NCBI GenBank assembly: GCA_023442945.1
Contig: JAEZWW010000049.1
Coordinates: 1-56,426, forward strand
Direction of reading: 5' to 3'
Source: Pseudomonadota bacterium
GTDB taxonomy: Bacteria > Pseudomonadota > Gammaproteobacteria > Burkholderiales > Burkholderiaceae_C
DNA: 56,426 nt
The notes beneath the pieces were generated by a model. The model was not told the origin of the DNA. It ran no database searches and saw only the letters and a list, made by a program, of their open reading frames with translations. How positions within the stretch are numbered: the stretch's first letter is position 1; each line of letters begins with the position of its first letter. The position numbers and the translations under genes are program-made. Positions 25,884 to 34,241 of this stretch are shown piece by piece.

Positions 25884-26723
25884 TCAGGTCGTGGGCGATA
25901 AGAGCGTGCTGCCCTTGACCAATTGGATGTGGTGCTGGGCCAGTTGCTCGGCAAAGCGCGCGCTGGCCAGGAACTGCGCTTCCCGCTCGCGGGCGGGCGC
26001 GATCGGGTCGTCCGCCGCCGCCTCGTCGGCATCGCCCGGGTGGCACATCAGCACGGTGCCGGCGTCGCTGTCCTTTAGCCAGCGCGCCATGTGCCCGGCG
26101 TACGCATCGGCATCGCCGCGGAAGTCGTAGATGCCAGACAAGGCTGTGGCCCTAGGCAGATCTGCGCGACCAGCTATCGTTTCGAGAGCATTGGCGCCGA
26201 AGGCGGCGATGATGCGCGCTTTCAGATCGCGCTGCCCCGCGGGCGGGCGCGACAGGCGCAGCCATGGCGCGGTCGCCCCGCCGCCATAGCGCTGGCGCAG
26301 GCTGTCCACCAGCGCTTCGCGGATGCCGGCGAACTGCTGCACGTGCTGGTGGCCGTCCACGTGGTCGGGTGGCGCGCCCCAGGCGGCTTCGAAGGCGTCG
26401 AGCTGGCGGTCGATCTCGGCGCGCGCGGCGGCGCGGTCAAAGCCACCGATGAGCGCGCGCCGCATGGTCTGCGGCAAACCCATGCCGTGGCCGCGCGCCT
26501 GAGCGAACGGGCTGGTCCAGTCCAGGTGCAGACCGACGTCGATGCGTCCGCGCAGCGGGGCGAGCGCCGCCGCGTCCTGGGGCCAACGCGGTGACAGCAC
26601 CATGGCGCTGGTCGCCGTCAAGCGGCCCATGTCGGCCAGGCGGCGAATGGCCGCGCTGATGCCCGCGCTTTGCGCGTAGTCGTCGGCGCACAGCACCAGC
26701 GGTTTCAGCGCGCTGGGATTCAT
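25884..26723 (-). CDS. hpnK: YdjC/ChbG-HpnK-family carbohydrate deacetylase
   Basis: 279 residues. Metal-ligand motifs are LCADDYAQS (Asp14/Asp15), VGLHLDWT (His66) and HVDGHQHVQ (His125/His127). The family includes HpnK (hopanoid-sugar associated) and NaxD (deacetylates undecaprenyl-phosphate-GalNAc). With ArnT-like and GtrB-like neighbours and no hopanoid genes in view, a NaxD-like role is plausible; the symbol reflects the family only. Residues 179-193 (ALETIAGRADLPRAT) are encoded by a core repeat copy at 26146-26189, in frame. The start overlaps the upstream gene's stop (ATGA). Confidence 0.87.
   Translation of the reverse strand: MNPSALKPLVLCADDYAQSAGISAAIRRLADMGRLTATSAMVLSPRWPQDAAALAPLRGRIDVGLHLDWTSPFAQARGHGMGLPQTMRRALIGGFDRAAARAEIDRQLDAFEAAWGAPPDHVDGHQHVQQFAGIREALVDSLRQRYGGGATAPWLRLSRPPAGQRDLKARIIAAFGANALETIAGRADLPRATALSGIYDFRGDADAYAGHMARWLKDSDAGTVLMCHPGDADEAAADDPIAPAREREAQFLASARFAEQLAQHHIQLVKGSTLLSPTT
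26146..26189 (+). repeat. Dispersed core repeat, copy 7, inside the deacetylase gene
   Basis: TGTGG then CCCTA, 8 nt, TGCGC, GACC, AGCTAT, then a tail ending in GAGAGC. It is translated from the minus strand as part of the deacetylase. Confidence 0.88.
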
Positions 26724-28231
26724 TGGCAGACCACCACCGACGTGCCGCCGCTGTGCTGGGCTTTGCGGCGCAGCAGGTCTTCCGCTGCGGAGTAACGCTC
26801 ATCCAGCGGCGGGGGCGCCGGGTGAGGCCACCAGGCCCAGCCGGGCGCCAGGGCGTGCGCATCGGCGGGCCGGTGGCAGGTTGGCCAGACGCTGATGGCG
26901 CGCGCCTGCGCCAGATCGGCCGCGCTGAGCCACGGGCTGCGCGCCAGCTGTCCGTCAATCAGCACACGCGGCTGGCCGGGCAGCTGCCGCGCCAACATTC
27001 CGGCTACGCCGTACGGGCCGCTGACCAGGGTGACGGGACCCACCTGCGCCGGGATGGTGCTGGCCATCGCCGCAAAGTCGCGGTGGCGCCAGCCGCCCGA
27101 GCCCATGGGGTTGCGCGCGCCGATCTCGGCCGTGCGCAGGGTGTAGACCAGCAGCACCGCTTGCAGCACGGCCCACAGCCACCACGTCGCGCGCGGCGGC
27201 GGCGCGTCCCCCAGCCGCCAACGCCGCGGCAGCAGCACCTGCACGGCCGGCACCGTCCACAGCGCGAAGGCGGTGCTCCATTTCATCTGCAGGTAGATGC
27301 CGCCCGCCAGGCACAGCGACGCCATGAGCGCCATCGGCCCGAAACCGGCCAGCAGCAGGAAGTCGCGCTTCAGATGGCCCGGGGCCGGTGCAGGTGTCCG
27401 CGACGCGCGGCCGGCGGCGAAGCTCAGCATGCCCGCGACCGAAAACACCATGATCCAGGCCGGCGCCAGGCGGTTGCCCAACCAGTCGGCCAGCCACCGC
27501 AGCACGTGGCCGGGCCGTTCCGCGGGCGGCAGGTGCGCGCCCAGCGAGCTGTCACTGGCGTAGCTCAGCGGGCCCCAGCCGTTCTGTGTCAGCCACAGCA
27601 CATGCGGCGCGAAGACCAGGGCGGCCAGAACGATTGCCAGCGCCAGCCCGACCCGGTGCACCGGGGAGCGCCACCCGCCCATGCGCAGCCACCAGGCGGC
27701 CACGCACAAGGCAAGCAGGCCCATCTGGTACTTGGTCAGCACGCCCAGACCCAGCAAGACCCCGATGCCGGCCCAGGCACGCAGGCTGGGGCGCTCGGTG
27801 GTGCGCCACAGCAGGTACAAGGTCCCGGCGATGAAGGGCAGCATCACCACGTTGTGGTTGTAGACCGTCAGGCGGTCGGTCGCGTACGTCAGGCACAGCG
27901 CGGCCAGCACCGCCAGCAGGGCGTCGCCACGCCCCAAGAGGCGCCGCAACAGGGTGTGGAACAGCAGCAGCGTCAGCACCATGCACGCCGCGCCCAGCGC
28001 GTAGGTCAGCAGGGGCGTGGCGGGCCAGGCCGGGCTGGCGGCGGCCAGCAGCCAGGTCGGCAGTGGCGGGTGCTTGTAGTAGCCCCAAGCCAGGGCTTCG
28101 CGCCAGACCAATTGCTCGACGTTGTCGATCGGCGGCGTGCGGTACAGCCAGACGGACAGCGCCGTCCACGCGCCGGTGAAGACCACCAAGCACGCCAGCA
28201 GGCGCCGCGTCGCAGCGTCAAAACGGATCAC
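26720..28231 (-). CDS. ArnT-like glycosyltransferase family 39 protein (second copy)
   Basis: 503 residues, many transmembrane helices. The first loop carries TPPIDNVEQLVWREALAWGY, with an Asp and Glu in the position of the PMT/ArnT catalytic acid, then YKHPPLPTWLL. A later cytoplasmic/lumenal motif TKYQMGLLAL is typical of the family. It differs clearly from the ArnT-like protein at 24155, so the two probably handle different donors or acceptors. Its stop overlaps the deacetylase start (ATGA), suggesting one transcript. It begins 10 nt after the DUF2214-like gene. Confidence 0.86.
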   Translation of the reverse strand: MIRFDAATRRLLACLVVFTGAWTALSVWLYRTPPIDNVEQLVWREALAWGYYKHPPLPTWLLAAASPAWPATPLLTYALGAACMVLTLLLFHTLLRRLLGRGDALLAVLAALCLTYATDRLTVYNHNVVMLPFIAGTLYLLWRTTERPSLRAWAGIGVLLGLGVLTKYQMGLLALCVAAWWLRMGGWRSPVHRVGLALAIVLAALVFAPHVLWLTQNGWGPLSYASDSSLGAHLPPAERPGHVLRWLADWLGNRLAPAWIMVFSVAGMLSFAAGRASRTPAPAPGHLKRDFLLLAGFGPMALMASLCLAGGIYLQMKWSTAFALWTVPAVQVLLPRRWRLGDAPPPRATWWLWAVLQAVLLVYTLRTAEIGARNPMGSGGWRHRDFAAMASTIPAQVGPVTLVSGPYGVAGMLARQLPGQPRVLIDGQLARSPWLSAADLAQARAISVWPTCHRPADAHALAPGWAWWPHPAPPPLDERYSAAEDLLRRKAQHSGGTSVVVCQ

Positions 28232-28240
28232 AGAAGTCTT

Positions 28241-28690
28241 TCAATTGCCGAAGCCGCGCGCGAGGAACACCGCCGCCAGCGGAATCACCGCGACGAGGTG
28301 GGTTTCCAGCATCACCAGCTTGCGCGCGCCAGCGATGTCCTGTTCGCCCGGCAGGGCGCCGTCGCGCTGCCAGCGGGCGTGCCAGCGCCGGAAGCGCCGG
28401 GTCGGGCCCAGCATGAGCAGCGCCGCGACCACGAACAGCGTCAGCTTGAGGTGCAGCAACCAGTTGCCGGCGTACCAGCCCGCGCCCTTGGCGCCCAGAA
28501 AGACGCGCAACAGCCCGGTCACCAGCACCGCCGCGGTGGCGATCCACAGGATGCGGTCCAGCCGCACCAGGCGCTGGACGACCGCGCCGTTGAGCCATTC
28601 CCGTCGGCACAAGGCGGCTTCGCTGGAGGCGAAAACGATCCAGCCGAGCACGGCACTGATGTGAAAGAACGCAAGCCACGCTTCCTGCAT
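28241..28690 (-). CDS. DUF2214-like small membrane protein
   Basis: 149 residues with four predicted transmembrane helices (about 3-22, 45-66, 75-95, 128-147). Conserved-looking features are the N-terminal His in FFHISAVLGW, RLVRLDRILW and GNWLLHLKLTLF with a His-Lys pair in the third helix. It is similar in shape to DUF2214/CopD-like proteins, whose function is unknown to me. It lies at the head of the minus-strand sugar-modification group, 10 nt from the next gene. Confidence 0.7.
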   Translation of the reverse strand: MQEAWLAFFHISAVLGWIVFASSEAALCRREWLNGAVVQRLVRLDRILWIATAAVLVTGLLRVFLGAKGAGWYAGNWLLHLKLTLFVVAALLMLGPTRRFRRWHARWQRDGALPGEQDIAGARKLVMLETHLVAVIPLAAVFLARGFGN

Positions 28691-28727
28691 GGCACCATGG
28701 TACGCCAGATTTGTTACAACAACTTAC

Positions 28728-29723
28728 CTACGCCTGAGCGGTATCCGGCCCCCGGCGCCAGAAGGCCGGATCGCCGTAGCGTTCGCGCAGGTGATCGACC
28801 CACAACCGCACGCGCAGCGGCAACTGCCGCGTCGGGTGCGGCAGCAGGGCGTAGATGCCGTTGGGCGGCGCGGCAAAGGTTTCCAGCACCGGCACCAGCA
28901 GGCCGCGCGCGATTTCGTTTTCGACTTCCCAGGTCGATCGCCAGGCGATGCCGTGACCGGCCAGGCACCAGTCGTGCAGCACCTGGCCGTCGGAGCAGTC
29001 CAGGGGGCCGCCGGGGCGCAGGTGGATCACCTCCCAGTCGGCGGCGTCGTCCGGCATCGGCTCCGCCTGGGGGGTGTCGCCGTCCCGCGCGGGCGTGCTG
29101 CGCGGCACGCGAAACGCCCAGCCGCGCGTTTGGGAAGCGTCGCTAGACAGCACCAGGCAGTCGTGCCCCGCCAGATCGCGCGGGTGCTGGGGTGTGCCGC
29201 GGCGCGCCAGGTACTCGGGCGCGGCCACGGTCAGCCGCCGGTTGTCGGCCAGGCGGATGCTGACCAGGGACGAATCGGGCAGGTCGCCCACCCGCACCGC
29301 GCAGTCGTAGGCCTCGGCCGCCAGGTCGATCACCCGGTCGGACAGGTTCAGCGAGATGCGCAGCCGCGGGTGCGCCGCGTGAAAGGCCGGCAGCAGCGGC
29401 GCCACGTGGCGGCGCCCAAAACCCGCCGGCGCGGTGATGCGCAGGTGACCGCTGGCCTGCACGCCGCCGGCCGATACGCTGGCCTCGGCGCCGGCGACCT
29501 CGGCCAGGATGCGCTGGCAGTCGTCCAGAAACGCCGTGCCCTCGTGCGTCAGGGCGATGCGCCGCGTGGTACGCACCAGCAGTTTGACCCCCAAGTGCTC
29601 TTCCAGCGCGTCCAGGCGCCGGCCGATCACCGCCGGCGCCACGCCTTCGGCCCGCGCCGCCGCGCTCAGCGAGCCGCGCGTCGCGACCGACGCAAAGGTC
29701 TCGAAGGCCTTGAGCTTGTCCAT
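28728..29723 (-). CDS. LysR-family transcriptional regulator
   Basis: 331 residues. The N-terminal winged helix-turn-helix is canonical: LKAFETFASVATRGSLSAAA, then AEGVAPAVIGRRLDALEEHL. A substrate-binding effector domain follows (about 92-310). The effector domain holds a Pro/Asp-rich insert (about 206-228) not usual for the family, which makes it longer than the typical 300 residues. It is divergent from the membrane protein at 29842 across 118 nt, where autoregulatory LysR sites would be expected. Target genes unknown. Confidence 0.92.
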   Translation of the reverse strand: MDKLKAFETFASVATRGSLSAAARAEGVAPAVIGRRLDALEEHLGVKLLVRTTRRIALTHEGTAFLDDCQRILAEVAGAEASVSAGGVQASGHLRITAPAGFGRRHVAPLLPAFHAAHPRLRISLNLSDRVIDLAAEAYDCAVRVGDLPDSSLVSIRLADNRRLTVAAPEYLARRGTPQHPRDLAGHDCLVLSSDASQTRGWAFRVPRSTPARDGDTPQAEPMPDDAADWEVIHLRPGGPLDCSDGQVLHDWCLAGHGIAWRSTWEVENEIARGLLVPVLETFAAPPNGIYALLPHPTRQLPLRVRLWVDHLRERYGDPAFWRRGPDTAQA

Positions 29724-29841
29724 GACGCGGGCATTATGCGCAGTTGCAACAGTCTCGGCCCTGCACCCCCGTCGCGGGGTCGCCGATGGGGCGGGGGGTG
29801 TGCGATCATCCGGTTACACCTGTTCCGGGTGACCTTTCGCT

Positions 29842-30615
29842 ATGTCTTCCGCGCCAACGCCCCCTTCCGCCTCACGCATCGACGTGCGCACGCTGAGTTT
29901 GGCCCAGCTCCAGCAGCTGGCCGACCGCGGCAGCCGCCGTGCGCGCGCCGAGCTGGAAGGGCGCATGCGCGCCGCGTCCACGGCGCCCACGCAGCCGCCG
30001 CGCGCCACATCGGCGCCCCTGCCGTCAGCGCGCCCCGCGATGAACGACGACTTCGTGCCCACCGCGCGGCCGATGGCCGCGGCACAGGGCGCTCGCCGCG
30101 GGCCCATGACCACGCCGGCCGACCTGCCGACGCTGACCGAGCGCGCCCACCTGTCCGGCCCGGCGCCCTTGGGCGCCACCCGCACGGCCGCGCTGGCGGG
30201 CCCTGCCGCCGGGATGACCGGTCCGGCACCGCTGAATGAAGCGCTGCAAAAGCAGCTGGAGCTGATCGCGCAGCAGGAAGACTCTGCTTCCCGCGCGTCC
30301 GGCCCGCCGCGCCTGCTGGGCATGGTCATGATCGCCTGGGGCGCGCTGCTGGTGCTGGGCGGCCTGATCTCGCTGGCCCACGGTGGCGGCTTCTACTACC
30401 TGTTCTGCGGCCTGGGCTCGGCCGCGATCGGCTGGTTGCTGATGCGCTGCAGCCGCTGGGCCATGGTGGCGCACGGCGTGCTGCTGGTGATCGCGCTCGG
30501 CTGGGCGTGGCGCAGTTCCGGCTCCAGTGTGGGGCTGGCGCTGGTGCAGGCAGCGCCGGTGTGGATCGCCGCGCTGTGGATGGCGATCCGCCCGGTGCGT
30601 GAAGGGCTGGATTAA
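29842..30615 (+). CDS. Hypothetical membrane protein with long disordered N terminus
   Basis: 257 residues; family not recognised. Residues 1-140 are Ala/Pro/Arg-rich and soluble, with a helical SLAQLQQLADRGSRRARAEL at 19-38 that recalls short RNA-polymerase-like or helical repeat segments. Residues 155-250 form about four transmembrane helices (LLGMVMIAWGALLVLGGLIS, then a Gly-rich turn GGGFYYLFCGLG). Codon use matches its neighbours, so it is likely a real chromosomal gene. Confidence 0.65.
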   Translation: MSSAPTPPSASRIDVRTLSLAQLQQLADRGSRRARAELEGRMRAASTAPTQPPRATSAPLPSARPAMNDDFVPTARPMAAAQGARRGPMTTPADLPTLTERAHLSGPAPLGATRTAALAGPAAGMTGPAPLNEALQKQLELIAQQEDSASRASGPPRLLGMVMIAWGALLVLGGLISLAHGGGFYYLFCGLGSAAIGWLLMRCSRWAMVAHGVLLVIALGWAWRSSGSSVGLALVQAAPVWIAALWMAIRPVREGLD

Positions 30616-30668
30616 GGCGCGGGGCGCCGCCAGCCGGCGCTGTGCTGCGTCGTGCTGATTTTCACAAG

Positions 30669-30722
30669 AAATCGGCCTCTGGCCTTAGAGCCAGTTGTGC
30701 GGAAAGCTATTAAAAGCATAGT
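30669..30722 (+). repeat. Dispersed core repeat, copy 8
   Basis: Extended flank AAATCGGCCTCTGG, then CCTTA, 8 nt, TGTGC, GGAA, AGCTAT, tail TAAAAGCATAGT. The spacing is conserved although two core blocks carry a substitution each. Confidence 0.8.
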
Positions 30723-30915
30723 GTTTTCGTGAAGCGGATAGTGGGCGAGGGTGTGCGCCTGCTCTGCCGTTGGTGCGGCTGGCGCCGATTCCCTGTCCGA
30801 AACGCTGTGGTGTCTTCCCGTTCATCGGGCCGGCGAGGCGCCGTCGGCAACCGAATCACCCACCCGTTGCACCCACTATCTTTGCGTTTTAGTCATAAGT
30901 TCTTCGATCTTTGCT

Positions 30916-30937
30916 TTGTTTTTTAACCAAAACAAAT
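30916..30937. promoter_or_regulatory. AT-rich palindrome upstream of glcB, candidate operator
   Basis: Perfect 8-nt arms TTTGTTTT and AAAACAAA separated by 6 nt, about 90 nt before the glcB start. The position suits a repressor or activator site. The binding protein is unknown. Confidence 0.4.
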
Positions 30938-31024
30938 CGAATACAGTCGAATGAAGCGCTCGCCCTCGCGGGCGCGATCGCTTTTTCAGCCCCGTTTTTC
31001 TAGATTGCCTTCACGAGGTTTGTC

Positions 31025-33244
31025 ATGACCCAACGCACCCCTGTCCATAACCTGCAGGTGGCCAACGAGCTGTACGAATTCGTCAACCAGGAAGTGCTGC
31101 CCGAAGTGGGCGTGGCGCCGGATGCGTTCTGGCACGGCTTTTCGGACATCGTGACCGAGCTGGCGCCCAAGAACCTGGCGCTGCTGGCCGAGCGCGACCG
31201 CCTGCAGGCCGAGCTGGACACCTGGCACCGCGCCAATCCTGGCCCGATCACCGACATGCGCGCTTACCGCCAGTTCCTGGAAGGCATTGGCTACCTGGTG
31301 CCGGTGCCGGCCAAGGTGCAGGTGACGACCGAGCATGTGGACGACGAGCTGGCCGTGCAGGCCGGCCCGCAGCTGGTGGTGCCGATCCTGAACGCGCGCT
31401 ACGCGCTGAACGCCGCCAACGCGCGCTGGGGCAGCCTGTACGACGCGCTGTACGGCACCGACGTCATCCCCGAAACCAAGGGCCTGGAAAAAGGTGGCAA
31501 GTACAACGCCAAACGCGGCGCCAAGGTGATCGAATGGGCCCGCTACGTGCTGGACCGCACCGCGCCGCTCAAAAAGGGCTCGCACATCGATTCGACCGGC
31601 TACGTGATCAAGGACGGCGAGCTGGTGGTCAAGCTCAAGGGCGGCAAGAGCAGCAAGCTGGCCGACCCGAGCCAACTGGTTGGCTACCAGGGCAAGCCGC
31701 AGGCGCCGACTTCGGTGCTGCTGGCGCACAACGGCCTGCACCTGGACATTCAGATCGACCCCAAATCGCCCATCGGCAAGAACGACCCGGCCGGCGTGGC
31801 CGACCTGGTGGTGGAAGCCGCCGTGTCGACCATCCTGGACCTGGAAGATTCTGTGGCCGCGGTCGACGCCGCCGACAAGGTGCTGGGCTACCGCAACTGG
31901 CTGGGGATCCTGCGCGGCACGCTGACCGAGAGCTTCCAGAAAGACGGCAAGACGATGACGCGCGGGCTGAACCCCGACCGCGTCTACACCGCGCCCAACG
32001 GCAAGGGTGAAGTGACGCTGCACGGCCGCTCGCTCATGTTCCTGCGCAACGTCGGCCACCTGATGACCAACCCGGCCATCCTCTACAAGGCCGCCGACGG
32101 CAGTCTGAAGGAAATCCCCGAAGGCATCATGGACGCCGTGGTCACCACCGCCATCGCGCTGGTCGACCTGCAGGGCAAGGGCCAGGACGGGCTGCGCAAC
32201 TCGCGCAAGGGCAGCGTCTACATCGTCAAGCCCAAGATGCACGGCCCGGCCGAAGTCGGCTTTGCCAGCGAGCTGTTCGGCCGCGTCGAAAAGCTGCTGC
32301 ACCTGCCCTACAACACGGTCAAGCTGGGCATCATGGACGAAGAGCGCCGCACCAGCGTCAACCTGAAGGCCTGCATCGATGCGGCCAAGGCGCGCGTGGC
32401 CTTCATCAACACCGGCTTCCTGGACCGCACCGGCGACGAGATGCACAGCTGCATGATGGCCGGCCCCGTCTACCGCAAGGGCGACATGAAGACCAGCGCC
32501 TGGATCCAGGCGTACGAGCGCAACAACGTGCTGGTCGGCCTGGCCTGCGGCCTGCGTGGCCGCGCGCAGATCGGCAAGGGTATGTGGGCTGCGCCCGATT
32601 TGATGGGCGAGATGATGAAGGTCAAGATCGGCCACCCCAAGGCCGGCGCCAACACCGCCTGGGTGCCCAACCCCACGGGCGCCACGCTGCACGCCATGCA
32701 CTACCACCAGGTGCTGGTCAGCGACGTGCAAAAAGGCCTGGAGCAGGAGCTGGCCCAGGCCGACATCGCCGCGCTGCGCGACGAGCTGCTGACCGGCCTG
32801 CTGACCATCCCGGTCGTGCCCTCGCCCAAGTGGACGGCCGAGGAAAAGCAGCAGGAGCTGGACAACAACGCGCAGGGCATCCTGGGCTACGTGGTGCGCT
32901 GGGTCGACCAGGGTGTGGGCTGCTCCAAGGTGCCCGACATCCACAACATCGGCCTGATGGAAGACCGTGCCACGCTGCGCATCAGCAGCCAGCACATGGC
33001 CAACTGGCTGCTGCACGGCGTGGTCAGCAAAGGCCAGGTGCAAGCCACGATGGAGCGCATGGCCGCGCTGGTCGACCAGCAGAACGGTGGCGACAAGGTC
33101 TACCGCAAGATGAAGGGCAACTTCAAGCACTCGGCCGCCTTCCAGGCCGCCTGCGATCTGGTCTTCAAGGGCATCGAGCAGCCCAACGGCTACACCGAGC
33201 CGCTGCTGCACGCCTGGCGCCAGAAGGTCAAGGCCGGCGCCTGA
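31025..33244 (+). CDS. glcB: Malate synthase G
   Basis: 739 residues, the full length of the single-chain G isoform. It condenses glyoxylate with acetyl-CoA to malate in the glyoxylate shunt and glycolate use. Recognisable parts are the N-terminal clasp (NELYEFVNQEVLPEVGV), the barrel segment ILDLEDSVAAVDAADK with metal-binding acidic residues, MHGPAEVGFASELFGRVE and a C-terminal plug with the catalytic-Asp region ...VPDIHNIGLMEDRATLRISS. No glcDEF or aceA is next to it. A terminator with a UUCG loop follows after core repeat copy 9. Confidence 0.97.
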   Translation: MTQRTPVHNLQVANELYEFVNQEVLPEVGVAPDAFWHGFSDIVTELAPKNLALLAERDRLQAELDTWHRANPGPITDMRAYRQFLEGIGYLVPVPAKVQVTTEHVDDELAVQAGPQLVVPILNARYALNAANARWGSLYDALYGTDVIPETKGLEKGGKYNAKRGAKVIEWARYVLDRTAPLKKGSHIDSTGYVIKDGELVVKLKGGKSSKLADPSQLVGYQGKPQAPTSVLLAHNGLHLDIQIDPKSPIGKNDPAGVADLVVEAAVSTILDLEDSVAAVDAADKVLGYRNWLGILRGTLTESFQKDGKTMTRGLNPDRVYTAPNGKGEVTLHGRSLMFLRNVGHLMTNPAILYKAADGSLKEIPEGIMDAVVTTAIALVDLQGKGQDGLRNSRKGSVYIVKPKMHGPAEVGFASELFGRVEKLLHLPYNTVKLGIMDEERRTSVNLKACIDAAKARVAFINTGFLDRTGDEMHSCMMAGPVYRKGDMKTSAWIQAYERNNVLVGLACGLRGRAQIGKGMWAAPDLMGEMMKVKIGHPKAGANTAWVPNPTGATLHAMHYHQVLVSDVQKGLEQELAQADIAALRDELLTGLLTIPVVPSPKWTAEEKQQELDNNAQGILGYVVRWVDQGVGCSKVPDIHNIGLMEDRATLRISSQHMANWLLHGVVSKGQVQATMERMAALVDQQNGGDKVYRKMKGNFKHSAAFQAACDLVFKGIEQPNGYTEPLLHAWRQKVKAGA

Positions 33245-33267
33245 AGCCGGTCAGTGCGCGGCAGCTG

Positions 33268-33319
33268 CGGTATCAAAATCGTAGCTGGCCGCGCAGGTGG
33301 TTGTGGGGCCAAAGGCCTG
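33268..33319 (-). repeat. Dispersed core repeat, copy 9
   Basis: Minus-strand core: CCCCA, 8 nt, TGCGC, GGCC, AGCT, tail ACGATTTTGATACC. It lies between the glcB stop and its terminator. Confidence 0.82.
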
Positions 33320-33328
33320 TTTGGCTTG

Positions 33329-33354
33329 AAAACCGCGCTTCGGCGCGGTTTTTT
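33329..33354 (+). terminator. Terminator of glcB
   Basis: AACCGCGC, tetraloop TTCG, GCGCGGTT, followed by a T-run; near-perfect intrinsic terminator. The inverted repeat may also serve the minus-strand gene at 33404. Confidence 0.92.
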
Positions 33355-33403
33355 CTTTGTGCGAACGGCCGTGTTGGCCCGTCAGCGCGGCGAGGTGATC
33401 GCC

Positions 33404-33733
33404 TCACTCCAGCGGCTTGACTTCCAGCACCGTGCGCGTGCCGTCGTAGTTCGTGCGCACCAGCTCGCGCCGGCCGGCGCGGCATTGCACGAAATCGGCG
33501 TTCAGCTCGCCGCCCGCGCGCTTCAGGCAGGTGGCTTTGTCGCCCGGCGGCACCGTTACCCAGCGCGGCGGTGGCGGAGGGGACAGCGCCTGGCCGGCCT
33601 CGGTCTGGCGCAGTTGCTGACGCCATTCGGCCAGCGGGGGCACGTGGGGGTCAAGCCAGGTGGTCCACCAGGCGATGGCGGCCACGCCTGCCAGCACAAG
33701 GGCGGCGCCGGTCAGCCAAGAGGAGCGGCTCAT
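33404..33733 (-). CDS. Hypothetical membrane-anchored or secreted small protein
   Basis: 109 residues, not recognised. Residues 5-27 (SWLTGAALVLAGVAAIAWW) form a signal anchor. The remaining periplasmic part has a Pro run (ALSPPPPPRWV), two cysteines (CLKRAGG and QCRAG) that could form a disulfide, and an Arg-rich end. It lies 51 nt after the DksA-like gene on the same strand, so the two may be co-transcribed. Confidence 0.6.
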   Translation of the reverse strand: MSRSSWLTGAALVLAGVAAIAWWTTWLDPHVPPLAEWRQQLRQTEAGQALSPPPPPRWVTVPPGDKATCLKRAGGELNADFVQCRAGRRELVRTNYDGTRTVLEVKPLE

Positions 33734-33784
33734 GCGGGCAGGGCGGCCGAGGTGGCTGGTGTTCCGTGTCTCGGGCGGCGCTGA

Positions 33785-34168
33785 TCAGCCGCGCGCTGCG
33801 GCCTGCTCTTTTTCCAGCTCGGACTTGCACTTGACGCAGTGCTGCGTCATCGGTTCGACCTTCAGGCGCTCAAACGGGATGTCGCAGCCGCAGCGCACGC
33901 AAAAGCCGTAGCTGCCGTCGTCCATGGCTTCCAGCGCGCGGTCGATGCGGGCGATGTCGGCGGCGTCCAGGTTGGTCAGAGCGGCGTCCACCTCGCGCGT
34001 CTGGTTGCGCAGGCGCGCGTTGTCGTCCTGCGAGACGCTGCCGGCATTCACCTCAGGCGGTGCCAGGTTCTCGATGTTCTGGTCCATCTCGGCCGCCAGG
34101 GCCTTGCGTTTGCTCAGCAGAAGATCCTTCAATTCCTTCAGTTGGGCTGCGCTCAGTCCGTCGCTCAT
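33785..34168 (-). CDS. TraR/DksA-family zinc-finger protein
   Basis: 127 residues from the ATG at 34168. An N-terminal coiled-coil hairpin (about 5-85: SAAQLKELKDLLLSKRKALA, later REVDAALTNLDAADIARID) is followed by a C4 zinc finger, CVRCGCDIPFERLKVEP then CVKC. DksA-type proteins insert the coiled coil into the RNA polymerase secondary channel and tune transcription with ppGpp. It is shorter than E. coli DksA (151 residues), so it may be a paralogue with a distinct role. The in-frame ATG at 34204 adds 12 residues without conserved content. Confidence 0.88.
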   Translation of the reverse strand: MSDGLSAAQLKELKDLLLSKRKALAAEMDQNIENLAPPEVNAGSVSQDDNARLRNQTREVDAALTNLDAADIARIDRALEAMDDGSYGFCVRCGCDIPFERLKVEPMTQHCVKCKSELEKEQAAARG

Positions 34169-34241
34169 CGCGGTTCTCCGTTCAATCGTCAAAAAGCCGC
34201 GCACCTGGCGCGGCGGGGTCTTGGATCAGAATACCACCCCG

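Larger units (their letters stand above)
30616..31024. other. Intergenic region upstream of glcB
   Basis: 409 nt without a convincing gene; short ORFs here lack conserved features. It holds core repeat copy 8 (30669-30722), an AT-rich palindrome (30916-30937) in an unusually AT-rich stretch likely to contain the glcB promoter, and a GC-rich hairpin at about 30958-30980. Confidence 0.55.

Noticed and set aside
26723..29146. 807-codon plus-strand open frame opposite the ArnT-like genes
   Set aside because: It is a GC-rich antisense shadow: composition is Arg/Gln/Ala-heavy, no domain is seen, and the minus-strand genes are well supported.
31000..33211. 741-codon minus-strand open frame opposite glcB
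   Set aside because: Antisense shadow of a highly conserved gene, with repetitive His/Val/Gln composition and no start signal.
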